64,000 nt of DNA from Prochlorococcus sp. AG-347-I04 (lineage in GTDB: Bacteria > Cyanobacteriota > Cyanobacteriia > PCC-6307 > Cyanobiaceae): positions 62,001-126,000 of the forward strand of contig QCBL01000001.1 of the NCBI GenBank assembly GCA_003281625.1, in the 5' to 3' direction. The stretch's first letter is position 1; each line of letters begins with the position of its first letter. The position numbers and the translations under genes were made by a program. This document shows, one piece after another, positions 38,291-45,945 of this stretch. Below the pieces are notes generated by a model. It was given only the letters and a program-made list of their open reading frames with translations, was not told the origin of the DNA and searched no databases.

Positions 38291-38670
38291 ATGAATGATA
38301 AAGAATCAATAATTTCATTATTAAATGAGTTTACTAATCCAAAAAAAATGGCCTCAACTTTTGTTGACAATGTGACTCCAGATTTTTTATTCATTAGGCC
38401 GAGTGGTAATCCTATAGGTGCAAAAGGATTCGAAAAAATGATTTCTGGTGATATAGTTCAAGAAAAGGCAGAGATAACCAAAATTCACCTATTCTAATTT
38501 TTAAGCGAAAATATAGTAATGGGCATTTTCACACTAGGTTCAAGTTTGCTCATGGAGGGATACCTAATGATGACTTACCAACAGTTACATCAATTTTTTA
38601 AAAAGTAAATAATGTTTGGGAAATTGGCTGGATGCAAAGATCCATAGGAAATTCGGATTTATCTTTATGA
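38291..38670 (+). pseudogene. Decayed SnoaL/NTF2-like gene (DUF3804 type)
   Basis: An intact N-terminal part of 68 codons (MNDKESIISLLNEFTNPKKM, FLFIRPSGNPIGAKGFEKM) runs into TAA at 38495. The same frame continues FLSENIVMGIFTLGS, then a one-base loss near 38543 moves the reading into KFAHGGIPNDDLPTVTSIF. A second stop (about 38600) is followed by KVNNVWEIGWMQRS to TGA at 38668-38670. Three lesions with otherwise continuous family-like sequence mean a pseudogene. The DUF3804 name is from memory of the family pattern. Confidence 0.72.
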
Positions 38671-38783
38671 GATTAGCAAAGTTAATAGCCCTTTTAATGG
38701 TACTGCTACTTGTGGGTAGTTCTTTTGTTGGTTTAGTTTATTATTTTATAAAATATATTCATCAAATAAAGAATACCTTGTAA
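38667..38783 (+). CDS. Small membrane peptide (38 aa)
   Basis: ATG overlapping the pseudogene's final TGA (ATGA), so once coupled to it. MRLAKLIALLMVLLLVGSSF then one helix and KYIHQIKNTL. The downstream partner appears intact although the upstream gene is broken. Confidence 0.5.
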   Translation: MRLAKLIALLMVLLLVGSSFVGLVYYFIKYIHQIKNTL

Positions 38784-38835
38784 CTATTCCTTTTTTAGAA
38801 ATTAATTGCTTCTTCTTTGCTGAGTAATTTGATTT

Positions 38836-38910
38836 TCAGGTAAATATAAAAACTTTAGAGAGACTAACTCCTATATCTAAAGCTAATAAAGCAATAAGTA
38901 ACTTACTCAT
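38836..38910 (-). CDS. Possible membrane peptide (24 aa)
   Basis: ATG ORF MSKLLIALLALDIGVSLSKV then FIFT. Its ATG overlaps the TGA of an upstream open stretch coding PISEELYKKIVESSKK, hinting at a coupled pair. Very short, so uncertain. Confidence 0.28.
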   Translation of the reverse strand: MSKLLIALLALDIGVSLSKVFIFT

Positions 38911-39157
38911 TTTTTTGAACTCTCAACTATTTTTTTGTAAAGTTCCTCAGAAATAGGTTGCATAACCTTATAAAAATCTGATTCCAAATTAGTTATTTTA
39001 AAAATAATTTCTCGTTACTAAATATACGAATATATGAATTTTTAAATAGGTAAATAATATCTTCATAATAAGTTTTTCTTATACCTATTAATAAATACTG
39101 AGTTCAAAAACTTCAAAAAAAAATGTCTTAACTTTTTTAAAAAAGAAATTAAAAATA

Positions 39158-39259
39158 TTATTTTAAGTAAATAGATCCTCTATAAGTAAGCTTTATAACC
39201 TTTTCTTCTTGTTTTCTACAATATACGAATGACTTTCCATTGAAATACATGTTTACCAT
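39158..39259 (-). CDS. DUF4278-like YRG-motif protein, copy 1 (33 aa)
   Basis: MVNMYFNGKSFVYCRKQEEK then VIKLTYRGSIYLK. The LTYRGxxY motif is that of cyanobacterial DUF4278 and MYFNGKSF looks like a degenerate first repeat of it. 28 of 33 residues match copy 2 (58895-58996); nine codons differ only synonymously, which supports this minus frame. Ribosome site AGGAG upstream. It has a strong promoter and a conserved leader. Function unknown. Confidence 0.72.
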   Translation of the reverse strand: MVNMYFNGKSFVYCRKQEEKVIKLTYRGSIYLK

Positions 39260-39362
39260 GATGCAGCTCCTGAATTTGCTCAAGTCCCCGTCCTATGGCT
39301 TGAGTCGTACTGCGGTCTATCAGATGGTAGATCGGACGATTTTGTAGTATTCACTACAATCT
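39260..39362 (-). promoter_or_regulatory. Conserved structured 5' leader, copy 1
   Basis: About 86% identical to the copy-2 leader without gaps. On the RNA strand it has a 5'-end hairpin GUAGU-gaau-ACUAC (39344-39357) and a second hairpin CUCAAG...CUUGAG (39279-39284 with 39299-39304) enclosing CCAUAGGACGGGGA. The outer C-G pair is A-U in copy 2. The AGGAG site lies just after. Likely a cis-regulatory RNA. Confidence 0.6.
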
Positions 39363-39363
39363 A

Positions 39364-39392
39364 TTTATAAAGTATTTATACTTAGATGTCAA
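39364..39392 (-). promoter_or_regulatory. Sigma-70 promoter with spacer palindrome, copy 1
   Basis: TTGACA (39387-39392), exactly 17 bases, TATAAA (39364-39369). The spacer contains the perfect dyad AAGTATAAATACTT (39370-39383), probably an operator. Confidence 0.65.
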
Positions 39393-39395
39393 CAA

Positions 39396-39542
39396 TTAAT
39401 AGCAACTAAATTTCAATTTAAAATTAGATTCTGCTCTTACAAACTCCGTAAAAAGAATATAGAACATATAACTACGAGTAACTCCCATAAAAATTGAAAC
39501 AAATGCTAGAACTACACAAATCGGGCAATGTGGGAATCCCAT
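39396..39542 (-). CDS. Small membrane protein with CPIC (48 aa)
   Basis: ATG overlapping the previous stop (TAATG). MGFPHCPICVVLAFVSIFMG: Cys-x2-Cys at the start of a membrane helix, then SYMFYILFTEFVRAES. Ends 4 bases before the promoter of the DUF4278-like gene. Confidence 0.45.
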   Translation of the reverse strand: MGFPHCPICVVLAFVSIFMGVTRSYMFYILFTEFVRAESNFKLKFSCY

Positions 39543-39637
39543 TATTTATTTTCCAATATAAATTTTAATTCAGCCTCTACATTATAAATATCAATTCTTC
39601 TCTTAAGTAGTTTAAAAAAATTAATTATTTTTTTCAA
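39542..39637 (-). CDS. Possible small basic peptide (31 aa)
   Basis: TTG start, KKIINFFKLLKRRIDIYNVE onward. Its TAA overlaps the next ATG, suggesting a coupled pair. The TTG start and small size keep this low. Confidence 0.3.
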   Translation of the reverse strand: MKKIINFFKLLKRRIDIYNVEAELKFILENK

Positions 39638-40322
39638 AATTTAACCTTCTTTAGTCAACAGCAATAATATTCCAAGAATGAATATATCAATGAGCAAAAA
39701 TACTGAATCCATTGATATAACTCAAGTTTGTAGCATAGTTATACAATAAATAACGCCAACATATGCTTAAATACTCTTGATCAATAAACCAATAAAGGCT
39801 TATTCAGAATCAAATACAATAATTGGTGATCGAGTTATTTTGCTGTGCTATTTTTCTTTTGTTAAAAAATAGAGCGCGCTATATTCCAATACTCCACGAG
39901 GATTTAGTCCGCTGCCTAAAATCTTAGAGTGCAAATTTTTCTTAATTAATATGCAACTATGCTTTATGAAATAAATATCTTGATTAATTAGTAAATTTAA
40001 TTCGTATATTGCTATTACAAAAATTATGAGGTTGTTTAAATAAGTTACTAAGTCCTCGAGGAGAAAGTTTTAGTAAATTTCTTTTACTTGTTACTAATTA
40101 ATTCAGCCGAATCTCATTATGGAGAATCATTTGTATCTTAGGAATTTCAATCAAATTCAATAAAAAGTTTTTCTTGATTGTAGGAAGTTTTTAATACTTA
40201 AATTAATAGCTTTATGAACATTGAATAACTCATTTGAGTTAAGTTGGTTAATTATCTCTATTGCCAATAAAGATAAGGTTGTTAATCTTGCACTTAAAGA
40301 AGAAACTTAATTTCTTAAACTG
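39638..40322. other. 685-base stretch without a supportable gene
   Basis: AT-rich. It includes a 23-codon ORF (39678-39749, MNISMSKNTESIDITQ...) that ends early and may be a remnant, and a short GC-richer patch around 39872-39928. No tRNA, terminator or conserved motif found. Confidence 0.4.
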
Positions 40323-40532
40323 ATGCAATCTGATCATTTAAATTTCAACGAAGATTATGGCCTCATGTCAATAGAAGATTTGAGGGCTTTACGTCTTCAA
40401 AAAAAGAAAATTGAAAGTGATAAAAAAGCTAGGAAGTATAACCTGGATATAAATCAAAGATATAGAAAAATGAGTGCCCGCAAAAGTAATGACTTTTTAA
40501 GGAATATGAACCTTTTTAAAAAGGCCGCATAA
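40323..40532 (+). CDS. Small basic helical protein (69 aa)
   Basis: MQSDHLNFNEDYGLMSIEDL then LRALRLQKKKIESDKKARKY, strongly basic (possible nucleic-acid binder), ending NLFKKAA. Followed by a terminator about 90 bases on. Not recognised. Confidence 0.6.
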   Translation: MQSDHLNFNEDYGLMSIEDLRALRLQKKKIESDKKARKYNLDINQRYRKMSARKSNDFLRNMNLFKKAA

Positions 40533-40618
40533 ATTGTTAATCTTAATTTCGTTAATTTGTTTAACTTTGCAAATTTCAGAGTAAGATTTTAATGGTGTTT
40601 CTTTGGAAGAGTTTCACC

Positions 40619-40648
40619 AAGAGGGGTCAATTTTTGGCCCCTTCTTTG
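40619..40648 (+). terminator. Intrinsic terminator, possibly of a small RNA
   Basis: AGGGG...CCCCT stem around TCAATTTTTGG then TCTTT. It ends the upstream transcript or a separate short RNA starting near 40580. Otherwise 40533-40877 has nothing supportable. Confidence 0.55.
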
Positions 40649-40877
40649 CGCAAATATTTTTTTATTTAAACTCTTTCTAAAATAAAGGTAATACTTTTCC
40701 TAGAAATCGAAAGTCATGTAAATCTTTTGTTTAAAGTTTTTTATTAACACTTAATGAAAACCCAATATCTTCAACTAAATCCTTTTAATAAAAAAACAAA
40801 AGTTTTAGTTCATGGTCCATATTCCTAAATTTATAGAATTTTTCAGCAATTTTAAAATTTTTCATTTGTGATTTTTA

Positions 40878-41078
40878 ATGTCTTCACCTACAAGTTGGCA
40901 ATTCTACAAAGAAGTTGAGACGAAGATTATATGGGTCAATATTTGTACGCAAAATTTAGAAGGAATAGCTATTTCGATCAATAAATGGTGGAAGACAAGA
41001 TATCCAGCATACAAAATCAGAATAGTTTCTAAAAAAGAATTTGAACTAGTAAAAATGCAAGCTGAAAAAAAGGAGTGA
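40878..41078 (+). CDS. Small protein (66 aa)
   Basis: MSSPTSWQFYKEVETKIIWV then ICTQNLEGIAISINKWWKTR, beta-alpha like, with a basic C-terminus. Not recognised. Confidence 0.55.
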   Translation: MSSPTSWQFYKEVETKIIWVNICTQNLEGIAISINKWWKTRYPAYKIRIVSKKEFELVKMQAEKKE

Positions 41079-41156
41079 TAAAATTATTATTTGGTAAATA
41101 TTGATGCTGAATATTTAACTTATACAGTTATGATAAATTCATTAATTAATGAATAA

Positions 41157-41312
41157 ATGAACTCAGCATTTACAAAAGTCTCAAATTTGAAAGTTAACAA
41201 GGCTTCTAAAATAGCTATTACTCTCGCATCATCAACTTTCTTTTTATATGCCTTGGGTCAAGCACCAATTTTTAAAAATATTCTTGCAGGTGCCTTCTCT
41301 TGCTCTGGCTAA
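41157..41312 (+). CDS. Small membrane protein (51 aa)
   Basis: ATG ORF. Basic N-terminus then IAITLASSTFFLYALGQAPI, one helix, ending AGAFSCSG. The C-terminal Cys-containing tail is unusual. Not recognised. Confidence 0.5.
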   Translation: MNSAFTKVSNLKVNKASKIAITLASSTFFLYALGQAPIFKNILAGAFSCSG

Positions 41313-41360
41313 ATATAATACTGTTTTTTAAAAGAAACTAAAAAGTTAAAATAGACTGTG

Positions 41361-41404
41361 ATTGACACTCAATCTAAACTTAGAGGAATAAACCCCTCTT
41401 TTTT
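41361..41404 (+). promoter_or_regulatory. ATTGACA leader element 1 with hairpin
   Basis: ATTGACACTCAATCTAAAC then AGAGG-aataaacc-CCTCT and six T, two bases before an ATG. Sister elements occur at 42561, 44877 and 58078. Either a terminator that ends the upstream transcript at the next start codon or an attenuator of the following micro-operon. Confidence 0.55.
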
Positions 41405-41405
41405 A

Positions 41406-41465
41406 ATGTTTAATAGATTTTTTGCTGAAAAGATGATGACTCTTCTTATTTCTCTTTTAAGCTGA
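41406..41465 (+). CDS. Possible leader peptide (19 aa)
   Basis: MFNRFFAEKMMTLLISLLS, begins right after the hairpin's T-run; its TGA overlaps the next ATG (one base). First of four overlapping ORFs. Confidence 0.35.
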   Translation: MFNRFFAEKMMTLLISLLS

Positions 41466-41581
41466 TGAATATTTCCCCGCACCTATTAATTGATGCTGTG
41501 ATATTAAGCGCTGCCCTTACGATTACTTTGGTATTAAGAGCAAAAGGTAATGCTGCCAGAAAAGAAAAAGAAAATAAATGA
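41465..41581 (+). CDS. Small membrane protein (38 aa) in a coupled micro-operon
   Basis: MNISPHLLIDAVILSAALTI then a basic tail RAKGNAARKEKENK. The stop overlaps the next start (ATGA). One membrane helix. Confidence 0.6.
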   Translation: MNISPHLLIDAVILSAALTITLVLRAKGNAARKEKENK

Positions 41582-41718
41582 TTACTAAAGAGGAAGAAAA
41601 AGAATTTAAAAAACCTAAATTATATAGATTTTGGAACTTTCTTATTTATGGAAGTTGGATTGCTATCGGAGTTTTATTAGTTTATTTATATTCTGCATAT
41701 ATCTTTATAAATAAATGA
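41578..41718 (+). CDS. Small membrane protein (46 aa) in a coupled micro-operon
   Basis: Charged N-terminus MITKEEEKEFKKPKLYRFWN then helix YGSWIAIGVLLVYLYSAYIF. Overlaps both neighbours by ATGA. Confidence 0.62.
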   Translation: MITKEEEKEFKKPKLYRFWNFLIYGSWIAIGVLLVYLYSAYIFINK

Positions 41719-41810
41719 AGCACATGATCGGCAAAGCCATTGCTTATGGAGTTGTGAATCTTTTATTGCTTGGTGGGTTTACATATTTTACTTTTAAAAT
41801 GAAACGCTAA
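41715..41810 (+). CDS. Small membrane protein (31 aa) in a coupled micro-operon
   Basis: MKHMIGKAIAYGVVNLLLLG then GFTYFTFKMKR: one helix with a basic end. Last of the chain, starting in ATGA. Confidence 0.58.
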   Translation: MKHMIGKAIAYGVVNLLLLGGFTYFTFKMKR

Positions 41811-41909
41811 TTTTTATGTTCTCTTCAATGAAAGATTTCCTAGATAAATTTTTTTGAAGATATTTTCCTTGCAATAATTCATAATTTGAGATTTTTTTTG
41901 ATCCTTAAA

Positions 41910-41946
41910 CCGTACAATTTTGTTCCTCTAACCGCACAGATATAAT
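41910..41946 (+). promoter_or_regulatory. CCGTAC-N5-TGTTCCTC promoter motif, copy 3
   Basis: CCGTAC, then TGTTCCTCTAACCGCACA and TATAAT at 41941. The same string, apart from a few bases, precedes genes at 55903 and 59330. The motif sits where a -35 region would be. No gene follows on the plus strand before the convergent 42006 gene, so a short RNA may start here. Confidence 0.45.
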
Positions 41947-42005
41947 TTGAAGAGGAAGTTCCCTTTTTTCATTATTAATTTGTATTGATTTTAAACGAAG
42001 GGTAA

Positions 42006-42314
42006 TTAGCTCCTCCTCACCCAATCAGGAGATCCGCTAAACCAATCAGCAAGATCATCGTTTTTGGGATCGAAATGATTTTCAGTTTCTAAACCATCAA
42101 GGCCAAGATTCTGAATTAGTCCATTTATTCCGTCAGATTTTTGCTTGCCATATCTCCTTAAGCTATTAGCTTTCTTAAGCCATGTCCATATAGTTGAATT
42201 ATGTTTTGCAAACTTTTCTACATAGATTCTTTCTTCCAATGCAACAGGTTCATTTAGTGAAATCCTCTTTACAATATCCTTAATTTTTAAACGAGTCTTG
42301 TTGGTTAGAAACAT
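42006..42314 (-). CDS. Conserved hypothetical protein (102 aa)
   Basis: Basic helical N-terminus (TRLKIKDIVKRISLNEPVAL, EERIYVEKFAKHNSTIWTWL) then LGLDGLETENHF and the acidic DDLADWFSGSPDWVRRS tail. Looks like a conserved cyanobacterial protein; no name recalled. Confidence 0.6.
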   Translation of the reverse strand: MFLTNKTRLKIKDIVKRISLNEPVALEERIYVEKFAKHNSTIWTWLKKANSLRRYGKQKSDGINGLIQNLGLDGLETENHFDPKNDDLADWFSGSPDWVRRS

Positions 42315-42560
42315 ATTTATAAAAGAAGTTAATGTTTTATAAAAGTTTTTTTTATGAATGTCTTGTCAATCTTTATTTCAAGAAAAAGTATTTTTTAGGA
42401 GCTTTTCAAGTACAAATATATTGATTTAACAACAGGCATATTCAATTGGTAAAAAAGACTACTTAATTTGATTTATATAACTTATATAAAAATGAGTTCC
42501 ATATAAGTTTATCTTCATAATTTAAGATTTAATTTATAAAATTGAATAAGGAAAATTTAC

Positions 42561-42606
42561 ATTGACAATCGATCTAAAATTAAGAGAATTAATAAGCCTC
42601 CTTTTT
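42561..42606 (+). promoter_or_regulatory. ATTGACA leader element 2 (degenerate)
   Basis: ATTGACAATCGATCTAAAAT, then a weak hairpin and CCTCCTTTTTC. 29 bases upstream of the dienelactone hydrolase start. The rest of 42315-42634 is empty of genes. Confidence 0.45.
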
Positions 42607-42634
42607 CTAACTCAAACTTTTTATGTAATCACAA

Positions 42635-43351
42635 ATGAAAGGTCGATGGACAAACGTTTATAGTGATGATTTACCTCTTAGATCTTGGTGGGTAGATTCA
42701 GGTAGTGAGTGTGAATATATATCTATAGTTTTACCAGAGGTGTTTGGGATAAATCACTGGATAAGGAGTTTTTCTGAAAAATTAGCCAAACAAAATGTAC
42801 CTGTATTAGCCTTACCTCTTTACGGTAGAACAGCCCCAAAATTAGATTTAGCATACAGCGAAGAAGACTTGAAATTAGGAAGGTATCATAAAAATTTAAC
42901 CACTTCAAAAAATATTATTAAAGATATTTCTGCAGCTCTAAATTGGGTTAAAGAAAAATATCCAAAAAAGAAAATCTCAATTGTTGGATTTTGTTTTGGG
43001 GGTCATGCAGCAGTTATAGCTTCTTCATTAAAAGGAATTGATAGTACATTTTGTTTTTATGGGGCAGGAGTAACTGCGCCAAGAAAGGATACTAATTTTG
43101 CACCTTTAGATTTACTGGAAAAAGTTTCAGGAAAATTAAACTTCATATGCGGTTCTTCAGATGATTTAATTCCATTACAAGATAGATTAGAAATTAAAAA
43201 AAGATTTAAAAAACTAGATCCCTTAGAGGAGAGATTTATTTATGTAGAAGTTAAGGGAGCTGATCATGGCTTTATGTGCGAGGAAAGAGAATCCTTCCAT
43301 AAGGATGCATCATTAATTGGTTGGAATTTATTGATGAAAGAATTTAATTAA
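42635..43351 (+). CDS. Dienelactone hydrolase-family alpha/beta hydrolase
   Basis: 238 residues. Nucleophile elbow VGFCFGGHAAV (Cys as in dienelactone hydrolase), the Asp in SSDDLIPL and His in GADHGFMCEE complete the triad. Substrate unknown in cyanobacteria. Confidence 0.87.
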   Translation: MKGRWTNVYSDDLPLRSWWVDSGSECEYISIVLPEVFGINHWIRSFSEKLAKQNVPVLALPLYGRTAPKLDLAYSEEDLKLGRYHKNLTTSKNIIKDISAALNWVKEKYPKKKISIVGFCFGGHAAVIASSLKGIDSTFCFYGAGVTAPRKDTNFAPLDLLEKVSGKLNFICGSSDDLIPLQDRLEIKKRFKKLDPLEERFIYVEVKGADHGFMCEERESFHKDASLIGWNLLMKEFN

Positions 43352-43538
43352 TAAAATTCTTGACAATGATTATTATCAGCTTCTGCACTAATAATTCGTA
43401 AAAATTAAATACCTTTATGAAAAACTTTTAAAGTATCGTTTTTAGATTAAATAACTTGAAAGTCAAATCAAATACTGCCAAAAATGAAAAAAATAAATAC
43501 TATAAGCCTAAATAATTTTCTAGAAATTCAAACTAATT

Positions 43539-43964
43539 ATGAAGAATTTATTCATAGCATTTGTTTTTGCATTAATGCTCATCAACCCAAGCATTTCTAT
43601 GGCTGCTGAATCTCCTGTAGATGTACAAGAAGTCTTTGTAGGATCTGAGACTATGGATGGAGATGCTCTTAAATACCCAAAAGGAAAAGCAGAAATAAGA
43701 TTACAAAGAGTTGAGTTGGCTGAAGGAGGGATAGTTCCGCTCCACTCTCACCCAATTCCATTATTAGGCAATGTTGAGCAAGGTACGATAGTTGTCAAAA
43801 GACAAGGTATGGAAGATCTTACATACATAGCAGGGGATACTTTTATAGTTGGTCCAAAGACACCAAAACATACAATGGGTAATGCGAAAACTGATAACGC
43901 AATAGTTTGGTTCGCAGCAATTGGAGCAAAAGATGTTCCAATTTTAATTCCCGCTGAAGGATAA
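43539..43964 (+). CDS. Secreted cupin protein (141 aa)
   Basis: Signal peptide LFIAFVFALMLINPSISMA, then one cupin: ELAEGGIVPLHSHPIPLLGN and TFIVGPKTPKHTMGN supply the His metal ligands. Periplasmic or lumenal; function unknown. A terminator follows. Confidence 0.8.
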   Translation: MKNLFIAFVFALMLINPSISMAAESPVDVQEVFVGSETMDGDALKYPKGKAEIRLQRVELAEGGIVPLHSHPIPLLGNVEQGTIVVKRQGMEDLTYIAGDTFIVGPKTPKHTMGNAKTDNAIVWFAAIGAKDVPILIPAEG

Positions 43965-44011
43965 ACTTTAACCTTGAATCAATTATTTTTGATTGTCAGT
44001 CAAACTATTAT

Positions 44012-44034
44012 AAGGAGCAATTAGCTCCTTTTTT
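44012..44034 (+). terminator. Terminator after the cupin gene
   Basis: GGAGC-aatta-GCTCC then six T, just before the convergent DsrE gene's stop. Confidence 0.8.
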
Positions 44035-44410
44035 AATAGCAAAGTACGCTATCCGCTTTAATTGATTCTTCAACTAGAACATCTGGCATAACAAACTCTG
44101 CAGTATATCCATCTAGAAGCTTCTCATCGTAACCCCTAGATTTAGCAGACATTCCTGAGACATATATGGTAATTTTTGAATTCTTTAAATTTTGAAGATG
44201 TTCGTATAAATCTCCAGTACCTTGACCAACTATTTCACCAGCTTTTTTGCAATTTAATATTTGTACTCCGTCTCCTGCTAGAAAAAGTGTTACTTTATGA
44301 TCGTTTTTTTCTGCAGTAAGGGCAACCAATAAACCTAAAGTTATTTTATTTTTGGATTCTAAACCGCTGTAAATATGTACTAAAACTGTATTGTCGGTAA
44401 TGATAGACAT
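44033..44410 (-). CDS. DsrE/YchN-family protein
   Basis: 125 residues. KITLGLLVALTAEKNDHKVT and ADGVQILN-like segment FLAGDGVQILN, then IYVSGMSAKSRGYDE fit the DsrE fold. The family includes sulphur-relay proteins with a conserved Cys; SGMSAKSRG has Ser at that point, so sulphur transfer is doubtful. Confidence 0.8.
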   Translation of the reverse strand: MSIITDNTVLVHIYSGLESKNKITLGLLVALTAEKNDHKVTLFLAGDGVQILNCKKAGEIVGQGTGDLYEHLQNLKNSKITIYVSGMSAKSRGYDEKLLDGYTAEFVMPDVLVEESIKADSVLCY

Positions 44411-44610
44411 TTAATCCTCCCTAAATTTTGTTTTTATATCCTAAATAAAATCTATTTTCATTAGCTGTTTTTTTATGAAACGCTTACTACTTACATCGCA
44501 AAAAGCTAGTAATTGATTGTGGATCTACATTAGAGAATAGACAATCCTCTTTTTTTAACTTTTTCTTACCGTTATTCTGCTTCTTCTTTGACTTCACTGT
44601 CGTTTAATTC

Positions 44611-44790
44611 TTACGCTTTTAGTTCCTCTTTCTCAACTTTAACTACTTTTACCTTTGGATCTTCCTCTTTAACTTCAATTAGTTTTGCTGCTATAGATTC
44701 AAACTTACCTTTAACAAAATTTGCTATGAAGATTAATATTGGAACATGAGCTAGACCACCCATTATCACTTTAGTTTCTGAATAATACAT
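44611..44790 (-). CDS. Small membrane protein, possibly truncated (59 aa)
   Basis: MYYSETKVIMGGLAHVPILI, one helix, then a Lys/Glu-rich tail ending EKEELKA. After the TAA the same frame continues ELNDSEVKEEAE to a second TAA at 44572, so the C-terminus may have been shortened by a stop. Confidence 0.5.
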   Translation of the reverse strand: MYYSETKVIMGGLAHVPILIFIANFVKGKFESIAAKLIEVKEEDPKVKVVKVEKEELKA

Positions 44791-44876
44791 TTGTAAGTTA
44801 ATGAAAACTGAAACATTTAAGCATAAATTTAATTTGATAATTACTTATATTAAGTTGATATTAGGAGAAATAATCA

Positions 44877-44920
44877 ATTGACAGTCGATCTAGAATAATC
44901 TGCAGTTAGCACCTTTTTGA
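44877..44920 (+). promoter_or_regulatory. ATTGACA leader element 3
   Basis: ATTGACAGTCGATCTAGAAT then a diverged segment and CCTTTTTGAT, with the ATG of the next gene directly after. No good hairpin here. Confidence 0.45.
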
Positions 44921-44921
44921 T

Positions 44922-45080
44922 ATGAAACTTGAGTCGATTTCAGTTGCCGGTAAAGATGCAAATCAATCAGGAGTTGGTAAAAAATTTTTAATAATATCAA
45001 TTTCTATCACAGTATTATTAAATATTTCAATCGCAATTTGGTTTTTCATGAATGATATGGGTAGATTTTTAATTAAATGA
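44922..45080 (+). CDS. Small membrane protein (52 aa)
   Basis: MKLESISVAGKDANQSGVGK, then helix FLIISISITVLLNISIAIWF. Resembles the 32700 protein in its GKKF...WFF layout. The stop overlaps the next start (ATGA). Confidence 0.55.
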   Translation: MKLESISVAGKDANQSGVGKKFLIISISITVLLNISIAIWFFMNDMGRFLIK

Positions 45081-45172
45081 AAAAAATACTATTGCCAATA
45101 ATAGTAAGTAAACACGGGGATTATTTATGGCTGTCTATTATTTTGGTTATTTTGGCATTACTAAAGGAATAA
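45077..45172 (+). CDS. Small membrane peptide (31 aa)
   Basis: MKKILLPIIVSKHGDYLWLS then IILVILALLKE. Starts in the ATGA overlap. Another frame of the same region gives a longer ORF, but this one continues the coupled pattern. Confidence 0.5.
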   Translation: MKKILLPIIVSKHGDYLWLSIILVILALLKE

Positions 45173-45177
45173 ATTTA

Positions 45178-45360
45178 ATGACTAATAAATGGAATGATAA
45201 ATCTTGGCAAAAAGATTTTTTGAACATGAAGTCACATTCACCTGCTGATGCAAAGCTATTAATGGGAGGTCTAAAAGGATTGAAAGATGCTTGGCGTCTA
45301 GGTGTTCTGCATGTTGAATACGAAAAACTAAAGAAGATACAAGATCAACAGCAACAATAA
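45178..45360 (+). CDS. Small soluble protein (60 aa)
   Basis: From ATG 45178, 5 bases after the peptide stop: MTNKWNDKSWQKDFLNMKSH then SPADAKLLMGGLKGLKDAWR and a Gln-rich end QQQQ. An in-frame ATG at 45127 would overlap the peptide gene. Not recognised. Confidence 0.55.
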   Translation: MTNKWNDKSWQKDFLNMKSHSPADAKLLMGGLKGLKDAWRLGVLHVEYEKLKKIQDQQQQ

Positions 45361-45471
45361 GCTCTCTTAAAAGAGATAAAGAATTTATTTTTTACAAAAA
45401 ATTCCATTCGAACCTCATTCGAACCTTTAATGTAAAACTTATCACTAAGCCACATAAATTTCTTCAGTAAA

Positions 45472-45503
45472 AAGCCAGCCTGTATCACTATTAGCTGGCT
45501 CAA
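45472..45503 (-). terminator. Terminator of the minus-strand hli pair
   Basis: On the minus strand AGCCAGC...GCTGGCT then T5. The loop shares TATC-CTA with the orphan terminator at 31706-31745. Confidence 0.75.
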
Positions 45504-45525
45504 AGAAAACATTCGTTGAAAAAAA

Positions 45526-45669
45526 TTAGATGATTCCAGGTACAATTTGACCTGTTGTTATGTATGCTCCAACAAGAGCAATTAGACCAACAAGAGCAAA
45601 TTTTCCATTTAAATTCTCAGCTCTTATTTTTTGAGGATCAATATTTCTTGATTGTTTTTTATTTTCCAT
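45526..45669 (-). CDS. hli: High-light-inducible protein (47 aa)
   Basis: RAENLNGKFALVGLIALVGA then YITTGQIVPGII. Second gene of a pair; its start overlaps the upstream stop (TAATG). Confidence 0.92.
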   Translation of the reverse strand: MENKKQSRNIDPQKIRAENLNGKFALVGLIALVGAYITTGQIVPGII

Positions 45670-45785
45670 TAATAAACACCAGGGATAAGTTGACCGGTTG
45701 TTAAATATGTTCCAACTAAGATCATGAAAGCCATCATTGCTGGTCTTCCTATGGCTCTGTTGAGAATGTCTTTATTTGAGTCCAT
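45669..45785 (-). CDS. hli: High-light-inducible-type protein (38 aa)
   Basis: MDSNKDILNRAIGRPAMMAF then MILVGTYLTTGQLIPGVY. The usual ExxNGR is changed to LNRAIGRPAM, a diverged Hlip. First gene of the pair. Confidence 0.85.
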   Translation of the reverse strand: MDSNKDILNRAIGRPAMMAFMILVGTYLTTGQLIPGVY

Positions 45786-45945
45786 TAAGATTAAGTATTG
45801 ACATCAAAATATTACTTAATGTAAATAGATATCGAGTAATGGCTGTATAAAATGATTCATCCTATACAGAAATGTAGTAAAAATGTAGCAATTTATAGTT
45901 TCTTAAAACTTCATATCGAAGTTTTTCAAATTTTCAAAAGTGACT

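Noticed and set aside
41910..41930. NtcA box in the CCGTAC/TGTTCC motif
   Set aside because: GTA-N8-TTC is present in all copies, but the second half is TTC instead of TAC and the -10 lies about 15 bases on, closer than the usual NtcA-activated spacing.
45345..45545. 66-codon minus ORF
   Set aside because: Runs through the hli terminator and overlaps the hli gene end; no sensible composition.
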